Shown: positions 59,478 through 64,000 of the stretch, piece after piece
Position numbering within the stretch: position 1 is the stretch's first letter
How the letters are laid out: each line of letters opens with the position of its first letter
NCBI RefSeq assembly: GCF_900100955.1
Contig: NZ_FNCC01000001.1
Span: forward strand, 620,001-684,000
Reading direction: 5' to 3'
DNA length: 64,000 bases
Origin: Lentzea fradiae
GTDB taxonomy: Bacteria > Actinomycetota > Actinomycetes > Mycobacteriales > Pseudonocardiaceae
Made by a program: the position numbers and the translations under genes
The notes under the pieces: model-generated
The model's database searches: none
Told to the model about the DNA's origin: nothing
What the model saw: the letters and a program-made list of their open reading frames with translations, nothing else

Positions 59478-60509
59478 GTGCGAAGCCTCATCCTCAACGG
59501 TCCGGGGGACCTCGGCTGGCAGGACCGGCCGGAGCCCCGGCTGTCCGCCCCGACGGACGCCCTCGTGCGGCCGATCGCGTCCGCCGCCTGCGACCTCGAC
59601 CGCAGGCTGGTCAGCTCGCCCGCTCCGTTCGAGACGCCGTTCGCCCTCGGCCACGAGGCGGTCGGCGTCATCGTCGACCCCGGCGACGACTCGCCGTTCC
59701 AGGTGGGTCAGCGGGTGGTCGTGCCGTGGCACATCAGTTGTGGCACCTGCGAGAACTGCCGGCGCGACCTGCCGGGCTCGTGCGCGTCGGTGCCGCCTCT
59801 GGCCTCCTTCGGCACGAGCATCGGGGGCCACTGGGGCGGGTTGTTCGACGAACTGGTCCGCGTTCCCTGGGCCCGGTACAACCTCACGCCCCTACCGGAA
59901 GGCGTCGATCCGTTCCTGGCCGCGTCGGCCGCCGACAACCTCACCGACGCCTTCCAGGCCGTCCGGCCGACGCTCGCCGCCCAGCCGGACGCCGAGGTCC
60001 TCGTGGTCGGGGGAACGGCAAGCCTCGGCCTGCTCGCGGTGCTGAGCGCCATCGCGCTGGGCGCGCCGAAGGTCACCTACCTCGACGTCGACGAAGGGCG
60101 ACGGGCCAAGGCCGCTGCGGCGGGCGCGAACGTCGTCGCCGCGGACACCTATCCCGACCGGCTCGACGGCCGGTTCGACCTCGTCGTGGACGCCTCCGCC
60201 GCGACCGCGGGCTTCCGGTGCGCCGTGCTCTCCACCCGGCCGGGCGGCACGTGCGTCGTCCGGTCCGTCTACTTCGGCGAACCGCGGCTTCCGTACTTCT
60301 CCTTGTACGCGACGGGCATCAACCTCGTCATGGGGCCACCGCACGCCGGTCCGCACGTTTCCGCTGTGCTGCGGCACATCGGGAACGGGACGCTGGACCC
60401 GTCTCCGGTCCTGGCCGGTCCGTTCGACCACGACGACGCCGTCGAGGTGCTGCTGGACCCACCGGCGGTCAAACCGGTCTTCGTCCGGAGCGAGCGCGGC
60501 GGTTCCTGA
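59478..60509 (+). CDS. Zinc-dependent medium-chain alcohol dehydrogenase
   Basis: 343 residues from GTG 59478, chosen because GGGGGAT lies 5 bp upstream and the protein then starts MRSLILNGPGDLGWQDRPEP; GTG 59466 would add four residues. MDR superfamily: catalytic-zinc His in 'FALGHEAVGVIVD', structural-zinc cysteines in 'CGTCENCRRDLPGSC', cofactor motif 'VLVVGGTASLGLLAVLSAIA'. The usual first zinc-ligand Cys sits in 'ASAACDLD'. Likely oxidises or reduces an unknown alcohol/aldehyde under control of the divergent TetR. Confidence 0.9.
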   Translation: MRSLILNGPGDLGWQDRPEPRLSAPTDALVRPIASAACDLDRRLVSSPAPFETPFALGHEAVGVIVDPGDDSPFQVGQRVVVPWHISCGTCENCRRDLPGSCASVPPLASFGTSIGGHWGGLFDELVRVPWARYNLTPLPEGVDPFLAASAADNLTDAFQAVRPTLAAQPDAEVLVVGGTASLGLLAVLSAIALGAPKVTYLDVDEGRRAKAAAAGANVVAADTYPDRLDGRFDLVVDASAATAGFRCAVLSTRPGGTCVVRSVYFGEPRLPYFSLYATGINLVMGPPHAGPHVSAVLRHIGNGTLDPSPVLAGPFDHDDAVEVLLDPPAVKPVFVRSERGGS

Positions 60510-60589
60510 TGTGATGCGGACACGCTTGTTCATGTCGTGGAAACCAACGCGACGGCGGTGCGACCTACTGTCTGGACATCTTCGACGAG

Positions 60590-62815
60590 ATTGATCCATT
60601 CATCGGCACGGCTGCCACCTCACTGCCAGCGGCGCAGGGGCTGGCGGCCACCTGGTGGTGGCCGAAAGCGCAGGTCGGCAACACGCACCCCGGCGCGACG
60701 TCCCCGCTGGGCATGGTGTCCGCCTGCGCCTACTCCGGTGCCTACCCGACCGGGTACGGCCTCTACATGAAGAACACCGAGGGGCAGCCCGAGGAGTTGT
60801 TCGACCGGATGCAGGCGTCCGGTTTCACGCACTTCCAGCAGTCCGGCACGGGTGCGATCCGCAAGTACTACAACTACGTGCGGGTGACCCCGATGGTGCA
60901 GCCGCTGGACGTCCTGGGCCAGGCGTGGCCGCTGCACGACGAGACGGCGGAGGCGGGCTACTACGCGGCCACCCTCGACACCGGCATCCGTTGTGAGGTC
61001 ACCGTCGGCGCCAAGGTCGCCGTCCACCGGTACGTCTTCCCCGAGCACCGCAGTGCCCGGCTCGTCGTAGACCTGTCGTGCGGCGGGCTCGCCATCGACC
61101 TCGGCCGCACGGTGCCGTTGCGGGCGCACGTGGAAAGTCTCGGCAACGGCCGGGCCCAGGGCACGGTGGTGGTCGAAGGCGTGCCGCTGTCGGTGTACAT
61201 CAGGGTCGACAGCCCCGGCTGGCGGCAGATGCTGTGGCACGACCGGCGGTTGATCGAGGGCGGCACGCGGCTCGACTTCGACCGCATCAGGCAGACCACG
61301 TTGCGCCCCTTCGGGATGCTCTACATGGGGCCCACGACGGCGGGGCAGAGCGTCGAGATCCAGATCGGGTTCTCACTGCGCGGTTGTGAGCAGGCCAAGG
61401 AGAACCTCTACCGCGAATGCGGCGACGAGGCGCAGTCGTTCGACGTGGTGCGGGCGCGGACCGGGGACCGGTGGCGCGACCACGTGGGGCGGGTGGAGGT
61501 CGAGGGCGGGTCACCGGCCAGGCGGCAGGTGTTCGCGACGGCCCTGTACCACTCGCTGGTCAAGCCGTGCTTCGCCGACGACGAGAGCCCGTTCTGGCCG
61601 TCCTCCGGGCCTTTCGTGTTCGACATCTGCACGATGTGGGACATCTACAAGACCCAGCTGCCGCTGCTCATGGCGCTCTGCCCGGACCGGGCGGTCGACC
61701 TGCTGGAGTCGCTGATCCGGGTCTGCGAGGAGGAGGGCAACTTCCCGATCGGCTACCGGATGGCCCGCGGCGCGGACAGGTTCTTCCGGCAGGCCAGCGC
61801 GTTGGTCCACACCGCGCTGGCCGACGTGCACGCCCTCGGGCTCGGCGACCTGGACTGGGCCTGGGCGCTGGTGCACATGTACGACGACCTGCGCCGGATG
61901 TACGGCGAGGACTTCTACGAGCACGGCGTCGTGCACCCGATCTCGCACACCCTCGACCTCGCTTACGCCTGTCACTGCACCGCCGGTGTGGCCAGGGCGC
62001 TGAACGACGTCCAGCTCGCCGACGACCTCGACGCGCGCAGCCACCTGTGGTCCAACGCGTTCGACCCGGACACCGGTCTGCTCGTCGACTCGTCGTTCTA
62101 CGAGGGCGGCAAGTGGAACTACTCGTTCCGGCTGCTGCACGACATGGCCGCGCGGATCGCGATGGTCGGCGGGAACGAGGCTTTCGTCGGCACGCTCGAC
62201 GCGTTCTTCGGCTACGGCGCCCCACCCGTGACGCAGCCGGGGAAGCGGCCGAGCGCCGCGGAGATGGCGGCCGGCTACCTGCTGAACCGGTTCGAGGGGC
62301 TGAACAACGAGCCGGACATGGAAGCGCCGTGGTCCTACCACTACGCGGGCAGGCCCGACCGCACGGCCGAGGTCGTGCACGCGGCGCTGACGTGGCAGTT
62401 CGGCACCGGCCGCGGCGGCCTGCCGGGCAACGACGACTCGGGCGGGCTGAGCTCGTGGTACGTGTGGGCCTCGCTCGGTCTCTTCCCGGTCGCCGGGCAG
62501 AACCTGTTCCTCGTCAACGCGCCCGCCTTCAGCCGCGCCACGCTGCACCTCGGTGACCGCGACTTCGTCATCGAGACGCGGGGACACCGCGAGACGTCCA
62601 TCAGCTCCGACGGGCTGGACGCGGACCCGCCACCGCAGTACGTGCGGTCGGCCCGGCTGAACGGCACACCGCTGGAGGCGGCGCACCTGCGCGCGACCGA
62701 CCTCCACGCGGGCGGGCAGCTGCTGCTCGAGCTCGGCCCGCGTCCCTCGGACTGGGGCCAGAAGATCCTTCCGCCGTCGGTGTCCGACCCGTTCCGAAAG
62801 GGGGCTCGCCCATGA
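60590..62815 (+). CDS. GH92-family alpha-mannosidase, start codon unresolved
   Basis: The protein carries GH92 hallmarks: N-terminal 'IDPFIGT' and 'GNTHPGATSPLGMVSACAYS', central 'DIWDIYKTQLPLL'-type 'TMWDIYKTQLPLLMALCPDR', 'MARGADRFFRQASA', 'FEGLNNEPDMEAPWSYHYAG', and the C-terminal 'GNDDSGGLSSWYVWASLGLF'. These calcium-dependent exo-alpha-mannosidases trim mannose from glycans or mannosides. No signal peptide is visible, so it is probably cytoplasmic. The conserved N-terminus begins at about 60590, but between the in-frame stop at 60512 and ATG 60713 there is no ATG, GTG or TTG in frame; 60590 is an ATT. Either a rare start is used or there is an indel. The stop overlaps the next gene (ATGA). 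Confidence 0.82.
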   Translation: MDPFIGTAATSLPAAQGLAATWWWPKAQVGNTHPGATSPLGMVSACAYSGAYPTGYGLYMKNTEGQPEELFDRMQASGFTHFQQSGTGAIRKYYNYVRVTPMVQPLDVLGQAWPLHDETAEAGYYAATLDTGIRCEVTVGAKVAVHRYVFPEHRSARLVVDLSCGGLAIDLGRTVPLRAHVESLGNGRAQGTVVVEGVPLSVYIRVDSPGWRQMLWHDRRLIEGGTRLDFDRIRQTTLRPFGMLYMGPTTAGQSVEIQIGFSLRGCEQAKENLYRECGDEAQSFDVVRARTGDRWRDHVGRVEVEGGSPARRQVFATALYHSLVKPCFADDESPFWPSSGPFVFDICTMWDIYKTQLPLLMALCPDRAVDLLESLIRVCEEEGNFPIGYRMARGADRFFRQASALVHTALADVHALGLGDLDWAWALVHMYDDLRRMYGEDFYEHGVVHPISHTLDLAYACHCTAGVARALNDVQLADDLDARSHLWSNAFDPDTGLLVDSSFYEGGKWNYSFRLLHDMAARIAMVGGNEAFVGTLDAFFGYGAPPVTQPGKRPSAAEMAAGYLLNRFEGLNNEPDMEAPWSYHYAGRPDRTAEVVHAALTWQFGTGRGGLPGNDDSGGLSSWYVWASLGLFPVAGQNLFLVNAPAFSRATLHLGDRDFVIETRGHRETSISSDGLDADPPPQYVRSARLNGTPLEAAHLRATDLHAGGQLLLELGPRPSDWGQKILPPSVSDPFRKGARP

Positions 62816-64000
62816 GCAGGCCACACCGCCGTCTGGTCATCGTGGTCAGGGCCGACCCGGTCATCTGCGGTCACTCGGGAGAAGCCCGCAACCTGGCGGA
62901 GGTCGCGCTCACCCGCGGCTTCGACGACGTCCGGCTGCTGACGTGGCCGATCCCCGTGCTGCAGGCGGCGGGACTGCCGCTCAAGCCGCTGGACCGCATC
63001 CTGCCCTACAGCGCGGGCATCACCGTGGAACGGCCGGAGCCGGTCGGCGACTACCGCGTGCCCGACGGCCGTCACCTGGCCGGGCTGACCGGACGCCTGG
63101 TCGAGCTGCTCGCCGAACCGGTCCCGACCACGTGCGTGTCGATGTACCTCGCGCCGCACGATGCCGTGGTGCGTGACGCCGTCGACGCGGCACGCGCGGC
63201 CGGCTACGCGCCCGACGTCCACACCATCGCGAAGGCGGTCGGTTCGGACGTCACCAACGTGATCCGCTCGTGCCTGCGAGACGGACGGTTCGGTGCCGCG
63301 GTGGTCCTGTTCACCCGGTTCCTCGCCAACGACCAGGTGATCGCGGTGTCGGAGTACACCAAGCAGGAGATCATCGCCTGCGCGGAGGCCGTCGACGCGC
63401 ACTGCGGCACCCGGTTCGCCCGCCAGTGCGTGCGCCGGATCTCGGTCAGCTACCCGCCGATCGACACCTCGGCCTACCTCGACCTCGACCCGGCGGCCGT
63501 GGACGCCGCACTGGCGCGACGCGGCCTGGAACGCGACGGGTACGTGCTGTTCCTGTCCCGGGTGACACGGGCCAAGGGCATCTACGACCTCGTGGAGGCG
63601 TTCGCCCGGTGTCAGGCGCGGTCACGGGTGAAGCTCGTGATCGCGGGCAACGGGCCCGAGCTGGAGCACCTCCGTGCGATCACCCGCGACGACGACCGGG
63701 TCCTCTTCCTCACCGACGTGGAGGACGAGGAGAAGCCGTTGCTGATGAACGGCTGTGCCGTCTACGCGCTGCCGACCAAGCCCGAACCGGAGTTCGTCGA
63801 GACCTTCGGCATCGCGCTGACCGAGAAGATGCTCGCGGGCGGCGGGCCGGTGATCACGACCACCACCGGGGGCGTCGGCGAGGCGGTGGGGGACACGGCC
63901 ATCCTCGTGGAAGCCGGGAACGCCACCCACATCGCCGCCGCGATCGACCGCGTGGTGCTCGCCATGCCGGCGGGGGAGCGGCGGCTCATGGCGGACCGGG
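62812..64000 (+). CDS. GT4-family glycosyltransferase (3' end outside window)
   Basis: 396 residues visible. GT-B fold: N-terminal 'RLVIVVRADPVICGHSGEAR', then acceptor-side sequence, and C-terminal GT4 motifs 'GYVLFLSRVTRAKGIYDLVE', 'KLVIAGNGPELEHLRAI', and the E-x7-E pair in 'EFVETFGIALTEKMLAGGGP' that holds the nucleotide sugar. Probably a retaining transferase using a UDP- or GDP-sugar, cytosolic. Overlaps the mannosidase gene by 4 bp, so both are in one operon of sugar or glycoside metabolism. Continues past the window end. Confidence 0.88.
   Translation, partial: MSRPHRRLVIVVRADPVICGHSGEARNLAEVALTRGFDDVRLLTWPIPVLQAAGLPLKPLDRILPYSAGITVERPEPVGDYRVPDGRHLAGLTGRLVELLAEPVPTTCVSMYLAPHDAVVRDAVDAARAAGYAPDVHTIAKAVGSDVTNVIRSCLRDGRFGAAVVLFTRFLANDQVIAVSEYTKQEIIACAEAVDAHCGTRFARQCVRRISVSYPPIDTSAYLDLDPAAVDAALARRGLERDGYVLFLSRVTRAKGIYDLVEAFARCQARSRVKLVIAGNGPELEHLRAITRDDDRVLFLTDVEDEEKPLLMNGCAVYALPTKPEPEFVETFGIALTEKMLAGGGPVITTTTGGVGEAVGDTAILVEAGNATHIAAAIDRVVLAMPAGERRLMADR

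Noticed and set aside
60537-60770. Separate small gene starting at GTG 60537
   Set aside because: Its second half runs out of frame through the conserved GH92 N-terminus; used only as evidence for a possible indel.

Overview
The window is chromosomal DNA of a high-GC filamentous actinomycete. Codon third positions are almost all G or C, GTG starts and GTGA/ATGA start-stop overlaps are frequent, and the gene content (LAL and AfsR-like regulators, DUF3040, MocR, several TetR, a calerythrin-like EF-hand protein, an NRPS cluster) fits the Pseudonocardiaceae, for example Saccharothrix, Lentzea or Actinosynnema. That placement is inference. I saw no tRNA, rRNA, CRISPR array or intact insertion sequence.

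Left part (1-7150): a truncated DUF3040 gene, an NB-ARC/TPR ATPase, a divergent LuxR-type LAL regulator, a small protein coupled to a MocR-like regulator that lacks its PLP lysine, and a tiny secreted peptide ending in a strong terminator.

7251-14663 (minus strand) is a tight three-gene operon: a 1063-residue protein with a twin-arginine signal, a 1354-residue protein with no signal, and a 47-residue TatA. Neither large protein matches a characterised function I know. This is my main candidate for an undescribed system: two giant partners exported together through Tat, with a TatA encoded in the same transcript. A small four-cysteine secreted protein is transcribed divergently from it.

15557-20023: a five-gene operon with a DJ-1/PfpI protein, a metal-chelate ABC importer (lipoprotein, FecCD permease, ATPase with a Cys-rich tail) and an AraC regulator carrying its own DJ-1-like domain. 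Then follow an unknown 423-residue protein, a XylX-type FAH-family dehydratase, a membrane protein and a four-EF-hand protein.

24471-45368: a salicylate-capped NRPS metallophore cluster. A divergent pair (methyltransferase, salicylate synthase) supplies salicylate. A salicylate-AMP ligase loads the aryl carrier of NRPS1 (CP-Cy-A-PCP-Cy-PCP-Cy-A-PCP), which hands over through a TubC-type docking domain to NRPS2 (Cy-A[MT]-PCP-TE). A saccharopine-dehydrogenase-like protein, a PchG/Irp3-type thiazolinyl imine reductase and a P450 tailor the chain. The set resembles yersiniabactin, pyochelin and especially coelibactin loci, but the module count and the first A-domain code suggest a different molecule. 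No IdeR/DmdR or Zur box was evident by eye.

Right part (46016-64000) is mainly metabolism: an SDR/TetR divergent pair, a PaoABC-type molybdenum aldehyde oxidoreductase, a CBM2 protein with a poly-Thr linker, a class V aminotransferase-fold enzyme, a Bcr/CflA exporter, an aldehyde dehydrogenase with its TetR regulator and long palindromic operator, a TetR/alcohol dehydrogenase divergent pair with a clear operator, a GH92 mannosidase whose start codon is unresolved, and a GT4 glycosyltransferase cut by the window end.
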